Source of the DNA: Deltaproteobacteria bacterium
GTDB taxonomy: Bacteria > Myxococcota_A > UBA796 > SXON01
Reading direction: 5' to 3'
Assembly: GCA_947490345.1 (NCBI GenBank)
Contig: CANLGL010000018.1
Coordinates: 1 to 64,000 of the forward strand
DNA: 64,000 nucleotides
Shown here: positions 48,624 to 59,999 of the stretch, piece by piece
Position numbering within the stretch: the first letter of the stretch is position 1
Layout: the number at the start of each line of letters is the position of its first letter
Translations under genes and position numbers: made by a program
Notes under the pieces: model-generated
Seen by the model: only the letters and a program-made list of their open reading frames with translations
What the model was told of the DNA's origin: nothing
Databases searched by the model: none

Positions 48624-49604
48624 TCACTCGCCCCAGTCTTCGCCGCTGGTGTCGGGGACACCGCTGGTGCCACCGCTGCCATCATCGTCCTCGTCGTGAC
48701 GACGCTTGCCCTTGCGGCGCTCCCACTCCTGGGCCTTTCGGCTGCGCTCTTCTTCGAACTTGGCCTCTTCTTGCCGCCGGCGCTGGGCCGCGAAGCCGCC
48801 GCCGCCGCCAAAGCCGCCGCCTGGGCGGCCGCCGCCGCCACCACCGCCGCCGCCACCACCACCACCGTAGCCGCCGCCGCTCGGCCGACCGCCGCCGCCG
48901 CCGTAGCCGCCCCCTGAGGGGCCGCCACCGCCGCCGCCGTAGCCGCCGCCCGAGGGGCCGCCGCCACCGCCGCCGTAGCCGCCGCCCGAGGGGCCGCCAC
49001 CACCGCCGCCGTAGCCGCCGCCCGAGGGGCCGCCACCACCGCCGCCGTAGCCGCCGCCGCCGGAGGGAGCCCCGCCGCCGTACCCGCCGCCGCTGGGCCG
49101 GCCGCTGCCATAGCCGCCCCCGGGAGGGGCGCCGCCGCCACCGCCATAGCCGCCGCCAGGACGGCCTGCGCCACCATAGCCGCCACCCGTTGGGCCGCCG
49201 GTGGGATCGCCATCGCCCCCACCCGGATCGCCCTCGCCCCCGCGCGGGCCGCCGGTCCGATACACGGCTTGCGGTGCGAAGCCTTCACGGGGACGCCGCG
49301 GGCCGCGGTCGGCACCCGGGGGACCACCGAATCCACCACCACCGCCGCCGCCTTCGCGCGGACGGGCGATGTTGACCTTGAGCGGACGCCCGGCCACGTT
49401 GAAGTTGTCCAGGGCCTGAACCGCCGCCTCGGCCTGGGCCTCGGAAGCGAACTCGACGAAGCCGAAGCCTCGCGGCTTACCGGTTTCCCGGTCGATGATC
49501 AGGTTGATGCTCACGACCTCGCGGCCATCTTGGCCGAAGATCTCTCGTACATCGTCGTCAGAGATTCGGTAGGGGAGGTTCCCCACATACACGTTTCGAG
49601 ACAT
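48624..49604 (-). CDS. RRM RNA-binding protein with long Gly/Tyr-rich repeat domain
   Basis: 326 residues. One RRM (1-82) carries RNP2 VYVGNLPY and RNP1 KPRGFGFVEF. From about 120 to 275 comes a low-complexity region of repeated SGGGYGGGGGGP units with Tyr every 9-11 residues, then a basic/charged tail (RRQEEAKFEEERSRKAQ) and an acidic end. The RRM is like small cyanobacterial Rbp proteins, but the added region resembles eukaryotic GRP/hnRNP condensate-forming tails. Likely an RNA chaperone or cold response protein. The sequence of the repeat DNA is itself a direct repeat array. Confidence 0.9.
   Translation of the reverse strand: MSRNVYVGNLPYRISDDDVREIFGQDGREVVSINLIIDRETGKPRGFGFVEFASEAQAEAAVQALDNFNVAGRPLKVNIARPREGGGGGGGFGGPPGADRGPRRPREGFAPQAVYRTGGPRGGEGDPGGGDGDPTGGPTGGGYGGAGRPGGGYGGGGGAPPGGGYGSGRPSGGGYGGGAPSGGGGYGGGGGGPSGGGYGGGGGGPSGGGYGGGGGGPSGGGYGGGGGGPSGGGYGGGGGRPSGGGYGGGGGGGGGGGGGRPGGGFGGGGGFAAQRRRQEEAKFEEERSRKAQEWERRKGKRRHDEDDDGSGGTSGVPDTSGEDWGE
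48880..49085 (-). repeat. Direct repeat array coding Gly/Tyr-rich units
   Basis: Near-identical units of about 39 bp (GCCGCCGCCGTAGCCGCC core on the plus strand, with GAGGGGCCGCC between) repeat five to six times. They encode YGGGGGGPSGGG-type peptides in the RRM protein and are prone to copy-number change. Confidence 0.8.
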
Positions 49605-49698
49605 TCGCGGAATCAGTCCAGGGTTGTTGTAGAAGCGGAGACAGACGGCGACGGAAAAAGACCGCCGACGTGCAGAGATTGATCGATCAACGACGACT

Positions 49699-49704
49699 TG
49701 TCAA
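49699..49704 (-). promoter_or_regulatory. Candidate -35 of the RRM gene
   Basis: TTGACA on the minus strand about 95 bp before the ATG (49604). A matching -10 is weak (CAATCT after 17 bp). The untranslated leader would be about 70 nt, as is common for cold-regulated RNA-binding genes. Confidence 0.35.
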
Positions 49705-49717
49705 GGGAACGGGGCGA

Positions 49718-50293
49718 TCAAAACTGAACGATCCCCTCCAAGCTGAGCTGGGGCTGGACCAAAAGGGCAGGGGTTGACGCTTGCGGATGCTGGGCCTCGT
49801 AGACCCACGCCCGCCCCGCGATCCGCACCCCCCAGATTCCCACGCGCACGAAGGCGTCGGCACCGCCGAGGCCGCCCATCGCCGCCGTGACCGGGTACTC
49901 GTCGCCGTCCAATGAGTACGCGCCAGGCTTGGTGTCCGCGTACCAGACCGCCCCCGCCCCGGCCCGAATGAAGATCTCCCACGCCCACCGCCGCGGTTGG
50001 GGGTGCGGAATCCTGATTCCCGGCGCGAAGTAGAGTCCGTGCCGAAGCGCGAAGTAGTCGGCGTTGTCGGACCGTGCGATCCGATCCTCTTCCGGAATTA
50101 CACCCGGGGTGACGAAGCCGCCGAGATCGATTCCGACCACGCGGGTGAGGCGAGCGTCCATGCCCGCTGACACCCCAAACGGCGCCGGGCCGCCGACATA
50201 GTTCGCGCCGAGGTGAAGCCGCACCTGGGGCTCCATCGTCGCCGCGGATGCGGAGCCAACCAACGAAATCGCAACGAGCAGGGAAGAGAGCAC
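49718..50293 (-). CDS. Exported beta-barrel-like hypothetical protein
   Basis: 191 residues. Signal MLSSLLVAISLVGSASA has no positive n-region and a good AxA cleavage site. The mature part alternates hydrophobic residues in strands (PQVRLHLGANYVGG, FGVSAGMDARLTRVVGIDLG) and ends in QLSLEGIVQF with terminal Phe, the outer-membrane barrel signature. No family is recognised. It is 42 bp downstream of the second ArsA-like gene. Confidence 0.65.
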   Translation of the reverse strand: MLSSLLVAISLVGSASAATMEPQVRLHLGANYVGGPAPFGVSAGMDARLTRVVGIDLGGFVTPGVIPEEDRIARSDNADYFALRHGLYFAPGIRIPHPQPRRWAWEIFIRAGAGAVWYADTKPGAYSLDGDEYPVTAAMGGLGGADAFVRVGIWGVRIAGRAWVYEAQHPQASTPALLVQPQLSLEGIVQF

Positions 50294-50335
50294 GGCGCCT
50301 CCGCAGTGGTGGGGCAGCTAACGCTAAACTGTCGT

Positions 50336-51448
50336 TCAGGTCACCAGGAACGGGTGGAGCGCCGCCAACGAGCGCAGGTCGTGCACCTCTTCACGCATCC
50401 TGGGAACCACATGCACGGCGACCCCGCGCCCCGCCTGCCCCCGGAGCTGCGCGACCCGCCGCGCCTCCAACCCTGCCAGGGCCACGAGCCTGCTGTGGGC
50501 GGCGCCCAGACGGGCCAGAAGCGGGCCCGACACCCCTGCATCGAGCTCGCGCGCCCGTGCGCCCATCAGCGCCTCCACATCCGGGGTGGCGAACGACGCG
50601 TGATGCACCTGGTTCACCACCAGCGCCGCGAACGGCAGGGAGCGGGAGCGCAATTCGGCGAAAAAGAAGTTGGCCACCTCGATCGAAGGCTCGGTCGGAG
50701 CAGCCACCACGATGAACCCGGTGCTGCTGTCGGCGAAGAGGCGTTCGACCGCTTCGTGGCGCGCGCGGAACCCATCGTAGAGGTCCTTGAACAACGAGAA
50801 GAAGGCGGCGATGTCGCCGAGGAAGGCCTCCCCGAAGATGTGCCCCAGCAGTCGGTACACCACCGCGGTCGTCCCAGCGACGATGCCGCCCAGGAATCCA
50901 GCTTCTTCCTCATGGGGAGTCAAAAGCCGCTTCATGACCTGCTTGTCCAAAAACCGCGCCAACCGCCCGGGCGCGTCCAGGAAATCGAGGGCGTTCTTCA
51001 CCGGCGGTGTGTCGAGCACCACGAGATCGTAGCGGCCGCTTTGCACGACATCGAACAGGCGCTCCGTCGCCATGTACTCATGACTGCCCGAGAAACTCGC
51101 CGCGATGGAGCGGTAGATCCGATTGGCGTAGATGGCGTCGCGGGTCGCCTCATTCGGCGCCACCCGACGAATCACGTCATCGAAGGTGGACGGCGCGTCG
51201 AGCATCATCGCCCAGAGCTCGCCTGGGCAATCATCGGGGAGGGATATCCGGTGCTCGTGATTTCCGATCTCAGACAGGCCGAGCGAGTTCGCGAGGCGTC
51301 GCGCGGGGTCGATCGTCAGCACGAGCGCCCGGCGACCGGCATGCGCACCGGACAATGCCAACGAGGCGGCGGTCGTCGTCTTGCCAACGCCGCCTGACCC
51401 GACGCATACGAGGAGCTTCCGGGTGCGCAGCAGCTCGCTGATGCGCAT
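50336..51448 (-). CDS. ArsA/Get3-like ATPase, second of a pair
   Basis: 370 residues from ATG 51448. P-loop GSGGVGKTT at 17-25: the signature Lys of the deviant Walker A motif (KGGVGKT) is Ser18. Switch-like LTIDPARRLANSLGL and LVVLDTPPVKNALDFLD follow. The pair matches the actinobacterial arrangement Rv3679/Rv3680 (BagA/BagB), where the second member also has a relaxed P-loop. No arsenic genes or transmembrane-tail receptor are nearby. Its ATG overlaps the stop of the first gene by one base (TGATG). Confidence 0.85.
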   Translation of the reverse strand: MRISELLRTRKLLVCVGSGGVGKTTTAASLALSGAHAGRRALVLTIDPARRLANSLGLSEIGNHEHRISLPDDCPGELWAMMLDAPSTFDDVIRRVAPNEATRDAIYANRIYRSIAASFSGSHEYMATERLFDVVQSGRYDLVVLDTPPVKNALDFLDAPGRLARFLDKQVMKRLLTPHEEEAGFLGGIVAGTTAVVYRLLGHIFGEAFLGDIAAFFSLFKDLYDGFRARHEAVERLFADSSTGFIVVAAPTEPSIEVANFFFAELRSRSLPFAALVVNQVHHASFATPDVEALMGARARELDAGVSGPLLARLGAAHSRLVALAGLEARRVAQLRGQAGRGVAVHVVPRMREEVHDLRSLAALHPFLVT

Positions 51449-52392
51449 CACGCGCCGCCGCGGAGCAAGACGCGCAGCCCAGCGCCGCGCGCCAACGCCG
51501 ACGCCATCTGGGCTGCGACGCGCCGGGCCCCGTCGTTTCGCGGAAGCGAAGGCAACGCGATCACCGGCCGTTTGGCCTCCTGCAAGCGAGCGAGCGCCTC
51601 GCCGGTAGCGGCCTCCAGCCCCTCTTCCCACGCGCCGGCTTCCAACACCTCGACCGCGACGCCTTCGGTGAACTCGCGTTCGAGCGCGCGGAGCAGGGAC
51701 CGCTCGCGCTCCGACAGCGTGGGCATCGACGCCCGGTTCAACAAGATGATCGGCACCCGCAGGGTCGGCATTCCTGCCTGTAGGCGCTCGAGCGTTTCGA
51801 GGGTCTCGTTGACCACCATCTCCTCCGGCAAGGCCACCAGGACGAGGGCCGTGTCCGGCCGTGCCACCATCGCGAGCAGCGCCTCGGCACAAGCTCGGAT
51901 GGGGCCGCTCGGGAAAAGCCGCTCGGCGGTCAGCGGAACGCTCAACATGGCGACAGCGTTTCCCGATGCTGGCATGTCCACCACCACCAGGTCGAAGGAC
52001 TTCGCCAACTCGCTGACCCGCCAGAGCATGACCAGGTCCCGCGCCCCGGGGGTCACCTGTAAGAACAGAGAGACCACCCGGTTCTTCATGATCAGCCGGA
52101 CCAGCCGTCGCATCGAAACGATGCTCTCCACCCAGTCTTCCAGAGCCGGCTGCCATTCCGTGTTGGCGATCCAAAGGTTGGGTTCGACCTCGACCGGCTG
52201 GTGAGCGGCGGGCTTCCCAAAGATGGCAGGCAAGCTCGGATGTTGGTTGTCAACCTCCATCACCAATGTGCGGCGCCCCGTGGCTGCGGCGACTCGGCCA
52301 ACTGCCGCGGCGGTGGTGGTCTTGCCCACCCCGCCTTTGCCCGTGACGAAGAGCACGCGGGAGCGGAAAAGCGCGCTCGCGTCGCCGGTCAT
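51448..52392 (-). CDS. ArsA/Get3-like ATPase, first of a pair
   Basis: 314 residues from ATG 52392; a reading to 52461 extends into fabH. Canonical deviant P-loop GKGGVGKTT at 18-26 (Lys19 and Lys24) and switch segments VMEVDNQHPSLP and LVVVDMPASGNAVAML. Cytosolic P-loop ATPase, presumed to form a heterodimer with the next product, for handling membrane proteins or metabolites. fabH ends one base before it starts, so fabH and the pair form one transcript, continuing from gyrB. Confidence 0.85.
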   Translation of the reverse strand: MTGDASALFRSRVLFVTGKGGVGKTTTAAAVGRVAAATGRRTLVMEVDNQHPSLPAIFGKPAAHQPVEVEPNLWIANTEWQPALEDWVESIVSMRRLVRLIMKNRVVSLFLQVTPGARDLVMLWRVSELAKSFDLVVVDMPASGNAVAMLSVPLTAERLFPSGPIRACAEALLAMVARPDTALVLVALPEEMVVNETLETLERLQAGMPTLRVPIILLNRASMPTLSERERSLLRALEREFTEGVAVEVLEAGAWEEGLEAATGEALARLQEAKRPVIALPSLPRNDGARRVAAQMASALARGAGLRVLLRGGA

Positions 52393-52393
52393 G

Positions 52394-53386
52394 CTACCAG
52401 CGCACGAGGCTGGCGCCCCAGGTGAGCCCAGCGCCCAGACCGGCGAGCAGGACGAGGTCACCCTTGCGGATGCGCCCCTCGAGCACCGCTTCGTGGAGCG
52501 CGATCGGGATGCTGGCGGCCGTCGTATTGCCGTACTTCTGAATGTTGTGGACGACCCGTTCTGGCGGAAAACCTAGGTTTCTCGCCACGAGTTCGTTGAT
52601 CCGCATATTCGCCTGGTGAGGGACCAGGACGGCCACGTCATCGAGCGTATATCCGTTGCGACCAAGGATGGAATGCACCAGGGCCGGCAACTTTTCGACC
52701 GCGTGCTTGAACACCGCCTTGCCGTCCATCTTAGGGTAGTGTCGACCTTCGTCCATCATCTCTTTGGTAAGCCGGGGCTGGAGGCGGCTGGCCGGGACCT
52801 CAACCATGAGAATCTCGGCGTAGCGACCGTCGGCGTGCAACTCGTGGTCCAAGAGCATCGACGTGTCGTCGCTGGCCACCACCACCGCAGCGCCCGCGCC
52901 ATCGCCGAACAGGACACTGACATCGCGACCCCTGGTGCTGATGTCGAGGCCGGAGGAGTGCACCTCGGAGCCGATCACGAGCACGCACTTGGCCATGCCC
53001 GACCGCACCATCGCATCCGCTGTGGCGAGGCTGTAGAGGAATCCGGTGCACTGGGTGCGGATGTCCATCGCCGCGATTCCGGGGATTCCGAGGCGCGCCC
53101 CGAGCAGGCAGCCGCTCCCGGGAAAGTTCAGATCGGGCGACAAGGTCGCAAACAGGATCAGGTCGACGTCGGCCGGGGTGCGTTCCGCCTCGGCCAACGC
53201 CGATCGCGCCGCCGGCTCTGCGAGCTCGCTGGCACCTACGTTTCCGTCAACCCACCGGCGTTCACGAATCCCGGAGCGCTGGTGGATCCACTCGTCAGAG
53301 GTCTCCATGTGCTGACTGAGCTCGCCGTTGGTGACGACGCGGTCGGGCACGAAGTGACCCATGCCTGCGATACGACTGCGCGTCAT
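52394..53386 (-). CDS. fabH: 3-oxoacyl-ACP synthase III (beta-ketoacyl-ACP synthase III)
   Basis: 330 residues, full length. Catalytic triad Cys113 (IRTQCTGFLYS), His257 (VPHQANMRI) and Asn287 (YGNTTAAS). It condenses acyl-CoA with malonyl-ACP to start fatty-acid synthesis or makes related ketones in some lineages. It lies 11 bp downstream of gyrB and one base before the ArsA-like genes, an unusual operon position for a fatty-acid gene. Confidence 0.92.
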   Translation of the reverse strand: MTRSRIAGMGHFVPDRVVTNGELSQHMETSDEWIHQRSGIRERRWVDGNVGASELAEPAARSALAEAERTPADVDLILFATLSPDLNFPGSGCLLGARLGIPGIAAMDIRTQCTGFLYSLATADAMVRSGMAKCVLVIGSEVHSSGLDISTRGRDVSVLFGDGAGAAVVVASDDTSMLLDHELHADGRYAEILMVEVPASRLQPRLTKEMMDEGRHYPKMDGKAVFKHAVEKLPALVHSILGRNGYTLDDVAVLVPHQANMRINELVARNLGFPPERVVHNIQKYGNTTAASIPIALHEAVLEGRIRKGDLVLLAGLGAGLTWGASLVRW

Positions 53387-53397
53387 GCCCGGCCTCC

Positions 53398-55923
<2,526 letters not shown>

Positions 55924-55933
55924 TCATCCGTGT

Positions 55934-57004
55934 TCACGGGCTCGCGACCCCGGCCTCGACCCGGAACACCCGCAACTCCGCGACGGTCGCAGGGAGGAAA
56001 CGCGCATCGGTTGTCGTGACGAACACCTGCGCGCCCAACTCGCTCACCACGCGAACCAATCTGCTGGTCCGGTCCGGATCCAACTCGCTGCCGAGATCGT
56101 CGACGAGGAAGAGCGGCGTCTCGTCTGCGGTTCGGGCGCAGGCCAACTCTGCCAGTTTCCACGCCATCACGAGCGATCGGGCCTGCCCCTGAGATGCAAA
56201 CGCCCTCGCCGGCTTGCCGCGCAGACCGAACTCCAGATCATCGCGATGCGGGCCAACCAGAACACGCCGCTGTTCGCGCTCTTGCGGGCGAGCAGCCAAC
56301 ATCGTCTGCATACGATGATCTTCGTCGCCGACCACCTGTGGACGGTAGCGGACCGTGACCGCATCCTCTTCGCCACAGAACTCTTTGTAGAAGGAGCGAA
56401 AGTGAGGCGCCATCTGCGCCACCGCGTCCATGCGGCGCGATACCGTCCGCACCGAGAGTGCCGCAAGTTGGCCGTCGATCGCGTCAAGCGTCGGTCCGTC
56501 AACGCTCCCGCTTTTGAGCAGCGCTCCCTTGTGGTCCAGGGCGCGGCGCAGTTGCTGGGCCACCGCGAGGTAGCTGGGTTCGAGCGTGAGCGCGGCTCGA
56601 TCGAGCATCGCGCGGCGCAACGCGGGTTCGCCCCGAATCGGGGCCACATCTCCGGGCACGAACCAGGCCGCCCGGAAGCTCCGGAGCCAACTCACCGCGT
56701 CGACGATCCGATCCTCGCGACGCAAGGTCCGGCCGGCTTCGGTCCAGGCGACGCGGTACCGCCGGGTCATCCCCTCGGACTGCACTACCCCCTCCACAAG
56801 CGCGTCGACGGCCCCGAAGCGGAGAAGCTCAGCCGTCTTCGTCGTACGGAAGCTACGGAGCGTGCCCAAGGCAGCAATCGCCTCGAGCCAGTTGGTCTTC
56901 CCCTGCCCGTTGGCACCGCAAAAGGCCACAAAGGGGGCGTCCACATCGAGCACCTCGGCGCCGAGGTTGCGGAAGGCGTGCGCCTGAATTCGCAGGAGGC
57001 GCAC
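55934..57004 (-). CDS. recF: DNA replication and repair protein RecF
   Basis: 356 residues from GTG 57004. SMC-like ATPase: Walker A GANGQGKTN (30-38), the signature-type region and Walker B LFLVDDLGSELDPD. Loads RecA at gaps during replication repair. Ten bp downstream of dnaN. Confidence 0.95.
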   Translation of the reverse strand: MRLLRIQAHAFRNLGAEVLDVDAPFVAFCGANGQGKTNWLEAIAALGTLRSFRTTKTAELLRFGAVDALVEGVVQSEGMTRRYRVAWTEAGRTLRREDRIVDAVSWLRSFRAAWFVPGDVAPIRGEPALRRAMLDRAALTLEPSYLAVAQQLRRALDHKGALLKSGSVDGPTLDAIDGQLAALSVRTVSRRMDAVAQMAPHFRSFYKEFCGEEDAVTVRYRPQVVGDEDHRMQTMLAARPQEREQRRVLVGPHRDDLEFGLRGKPARAFASQGQARSLVMAWKLAELACARTADETPLFLVDDLGSELDPDRTSRLVRVVSELGAQVFVTTTDARFLPATVAELRVFRVEAGVASP

Positions 57005-57014
57005 GGAGACCGCC

Positions 57015-58130
57015 TCAGTCCAAGCGGACGGGCATCACGACGAACAACGCGTTGTCATCGTCCATGTCCTTGAGAATGCAGGGGGAGAGGGCGTCGCCCA
57101 ACTCGAGCGAAACCCTGCTCCCCTCCATCGCGCCGAGCACCTCGATCACGAAACGGGCGTTGAAGCCCATGCTGATCGGCTCTCCTGTCAACTCGACCGG
57201 GACGTCCTCACGGGAATCACCCGCGTCCAACTTTCGGGCCGAGAGCACCAGTCCTTCGCTGGAGAGTTGGAATCGCACCGAATTGGTCGCGTCGGTTGCC
57301 AGGATGGACACGCGCCGAAGCGCCTCGCGCAGGGCGTCGCGATCCACGAGGGCACGCCGCTTGAACCCGGTTGGAAGCACCTGCCGGTAGTCAGGAAAGT
57401 CAGCCTCCAACAATCGGACGTGAACCATCACCCCCGGATATTGAACGAGCGCCGCACGATCGCCGAAGGCGATGCTGACCTCGCCGTCATATCCCTCAAT
57501 CAGCTTCCGAATCTCACCGAGACCCTTGCGCGGAAGCAACATCCGACGGCCAATGCCCAGTTCGCCGGTGTAGGCGGCCTGCGCCCAGCACAAGCGGTTG
57601 CCATCGGTGCCGACAAAGCGCACCACGGGCCCGGAAGCAGCAGCCGTGTCCTCGACGTGCGCCCCGTTGAGCCCGTACCGGTTGTCGTCGGGCGCCACGG
57701 CGAAGTGGACTCGATCGATCACCCGGCGCAGGCCACCGGCGTCCATCGTGAGCGCTCGCGCCTGATCAAGCGCGGGGGTTACCGGGAAGTCCGCTGCATT
57801 GAACGTGGAGAGCTTGAATACGGAGGCCCCCGCTTTCACTTCGAGCCGCCCGTTCTCGGTCAGCGTGAGGGTGACGATGTCGCCGGAAAGCACCTTCGCG
57901 ACCTGAAACAGATTTCCGGCGTCGACCGCGACCTGGCCGGGCGTGCGCACCGTGGCCGTGTAGTCGGCGATGACCGTCATGGTCTTGTCCGTTGCCGTGG
58001 CCCGAAGGCCCTCGGCGCTAGCTTGCAGCAGGACAGCGCTCAGAATGGCGTGTGTTGGCCGTTTTTCGACGATGCCCTGCGCACGAGCGAGCGCACGCAC
58101 CAGTTCGTCGCGGTGGATCAGCAGGTCCAT
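57015..58130 (-). CDS. dnaN: DNA polymerase III beta sliding clamp
   Basis: 371 residues with three clamp domains; LVQYPGVMVHVRLLEADFPDYRQV and the closing VVMPVRLD are typical. Forms the processivity ring of the replicase. Start ATG 58130. Upstream lies TATACA (58156-58161) with a GATC-bearing palindrome. Confidence 0.97.
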   Translation of the reverse strand: MDLLIHRDELVRALARAQGIVEKRPTHAILSAVLLQASAEGLRATATDKTMTVIADYTATVRTPGQVAVDAGNLFQVAKVLSGDIVTLTLTENGRLEVKAGASVFKLSTFNAADFPVTPALDQARALTMDAGGLRRVIDRVHFAVAPDDNRYGLNGAHVEDTAAASGPVVRFVGTDGNRLCWAQAAYTGELGIGRRMLLPRKGLGEIRKLIEGYDGEVSIAFGDRAALVQYPGVMVHVRLLEADFPDYRQVLPTGFKRRALVDRDALREALRRVSILATDATNSVRFQLSSEGLVLSARKLDAGDSREDVPVELTGEPISMGFNARFVIEVLGAMEGSRVSLELGDALSPCILKDMDDDNALFVVMPVRLD

Positions 58131-58405
58131 GGGAGTCCGGGAGTCAAGGGGTACTTGTATACTGATCTGTGATCAGTTGATGCTACTAACAAAGGGCTGG
58201 GGAGAGTATGGATAACGAAAATTCACAAGGTTAAATGAGCTAATGATGCCGGCACAACCCCAGGGATATCCAGCGAGACTCCCCCCGAGTTGTCCATAGG
58301 GATGAGGAGCGCCGGTCCGGTCGCCACGACGATGCCGAGTCATCCCCAGGCCATCCTCCTGTTGTCCATACCGTACGGGCACCCTTATCCACAGCGGCGT
58401 GGCCC
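58131..58405. other. Putative chromosomal origin (oriC) in the dnaA-dnaN gap
   Basis: 275 bp. DnaA-box-like 9-mers: TTATCCATA (58207-58215, minus strand), TTGTCCATA (58290-58298 and 58362-58370, plus) and TTATCCACA (58385-58393, plus). An AT-richer segment (about 58150-58245, including GGATAACGAAAATTCACAAG) is a candidate unwinding element. A palindrome ACTGATC-TGT-GATCAGT at 58161-58177 holds two GATC sites. Position beside dnaA and dnaN and the change in gene direction between dnaA and rpmH support origin identity. Confidence 0.75.
58161..58177. repeat. GATC-bearing palindrome upstream of dnaN
   Basis: ACTGATC, TGT, GATCAGT: a perfect 7-bp inverted repeat with 3-bp centre, adjacent to the -10-like TATACA of dnaN. 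It could be an operator or methylation-controlled site. Confidence 0.6.
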
Positions 58406-59719
58406 TCATTCGCCACCTCGAACGATCTTCTCGAGCAGGTCCACCTCGGCTCGAAGGTTGGGATCCCGCTTGATGTCGGCGTCGACCTTCTTGCAGGCGT
58501 ATTGGACCGTGGAGTTGTCGCGCTCGAAGGATCGGGCGATCTCGGGGAACGAAAGGCGGGCGACGGTGCGGCACAAATACATGGCCAACTGGCGCGGGTG
58601 CGCGATGTTGGCGGGGCGTCGTTCACTGCGCATGTCGACAACGCGGATGTGGTAGTGCTCGGAGACCCGCTCGATGATGAGGTCGGCGGACGGCGGGGGG
58701 GCTTCGCGAGGCAGGACGTCAGCCATGCGCTCCAGCACGAAGGACATGGTGATCGGGCGCCCGTAGAAGGCGTGGAGGGCGGCGAGTCGATTGAGCACGC
58801 CTTCCGCATCGCGCACGCTGTTGCGCACCCGTTGGGCGATGGTGTACTGGACGTCGGATGGCAAGACTAGGTGCATGGCCTCCGCCTTCTTCGCCAGGAT
58901 CGCGGTCATCGTTTCTACGTCCGGGGGCTGCACATCGGCGAGCAGCCCCTGGGAGAAGCGGGTGCGCAGCCGGGGTTCGAGCTTGCCGATCTCCTGGGGT
59001 GGCTGATCGGCGGCAAGCACAATCTGCTTGCGAGCGCTGAGCATCGTCTCGAAGACGTAGAAGACCTCTTCAGCGGTCCGGTCGCGTCCGGCGATGAACT
59101 GGACGTCGTCGAGGAGCAGCACGTCAACCTCGGTCCGGAAGCGTTCCCTGAACTCCGGGATCGTCCGGTTCTGGAAAGCCGACACCATCTGGTCGAAAAA
59201 CTGCTGTCCGGTCATGTACAGCACCCCCCCACCCAGGCGCCGTTCGACCCGGTTGCCGATGCTGTGCATCAGGTGGGTCTTGCCGAGGCCGGTGCTGCCG
59301 TAGATGAAGAGCGGGTTGTAGGCGACGCCCGGAGCGTCGGCCACGCCGCACGCGACGCTGTGCGCGAACTCGTTGCACTTGCCAACGACGAAATTCTCGA
59401 AGGTCATGGTGCGTTCGAGGTGGCTGGCCCCGCGGAGGCTGCGGGATGGCTGGGGTGTGTCCACCTCTGGCGGGGCCCCATCCCAGGTGATGTCCACCGA
59501 CACCACCCGCGCCTGGGTTTCCTCCCAGGCGGCGCGAATCTCGGCGAGGAAATTGTCCCGGATCCACTCGTATGTGACGCGATTCTCCGCCCGCAGCCGG
59601 ACCCGGCCGGGCTCCTCATGTTCCAGCCGGATGGCGCCGGAGCGCACCCAGATTTCCATGTTCTGGTCGCCGATCCTGCGTTCCAGCGCGGCGCTGAAGC
59701 TCGGCCACGAGTTGTCCAT
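58406..59719 (-). CDS. dnaA: Chromosomal replication initiator protein DnaA
   Basis: 437 residues. Domain I 1-75, short domain II, AAA+ domain with Walker A GSTGLGKT (141-148) and Walker B LLLDDVQF (201-208), and domain IV at about 345-437. The signature in domain IV is ERDNSTVQYACKKV (399-412); in most DnaA proteins this is GRDHTTV, so the base-contacting His is Asn402 and the first Thr is Ser403. Domain II is unusually short. Start ATG 59719. Confidence 0.97.
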   Translation of the reverse strand: MDNSWPSFSAALERRIGDQNMEIWVRSGAIRLEHEEPGRVRLRAENRVTYEWIRDNFLAEIRAAWEETQARVVSVDITWDGAPPEVDTPQPSRSLRGASHLERTMTFENFVVGKCNEFAHSVACGVADAPGVAYNPLFIYGSTGLGKTHLMHSIGNRVERRLGGGVLYMTGQQFFDQMVSAFQNRTIPEFRERFRTEVDVLLLDDVQFIAGRDRTAEEVFYVFETMLSARKQIVLAADQPPQEIGKLEPRLRTRFSQGLLADVQPPDVETMTAILAKKAEAMHLVLPSDVQYTIAQRVRNSVRDAEGVLNRLAALHAFYGRPITMSFVLERMADVLPREAPPPSADLIIERVSEHYHIRVVDMRSERRPANIAHPRQLAMYLCRTVARLSFPEIARSFERDNSTVQYACKKVDADIKRDPNLRAEVDLLEKIVRGGE

Positions 59720-59999
59720 TCCGTCGCCTCGCTCGGTGGAGGTGCGGTCCGGCGCGCCACGATTCCGTGGTGTCCGCTGCTCACCGCCTGCCCCGTCAGT
59801 CCTACCCCGCGGAGTGGATCGGTATCAAGCCGCCGACCCGCCGGCGGCCGGTCTGGCGTCGATCTTGATCGCTTTGGTCTTGCACTTTGGAAAAATGCAG
59901 GATCATGATCGACTTCTCGGGTTTTGCAGGAACACCGGTTGGCGCTTGGCCTGGGCGCTCTGACGGGTTAGCCGCGCGGGCCGCAACCAGGAGTCCGAT
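59720..59999. promoter_or_regulatory. Divergent dnaA-rpmH intergenic region
   Basis: 280 bp with no gene. A plus-strand promoter candidate TTGCAC (59880-59885) / CATGAT (59904-59909), 18-bp spacer, would serve the rpmH operon, about 85 bp ahead of it. No clear DnaA box lies here; TTGTCCATT covers the dnaA start codon (59712-59720). Confidence 0.5.

Noticed and set aside
48880-49085. CRISPR-like regular repeats
   Set aside because: Units are contiguous coding repeats with no unique spacers and no cas genes nearby.
48488-49342. Ala-rich minus-strand frame overlapping the Gly-rich RRM gene
   Set aside because: It is the +1 frame of the GGC/CCG repeats; the RRM frame has the domain and start.
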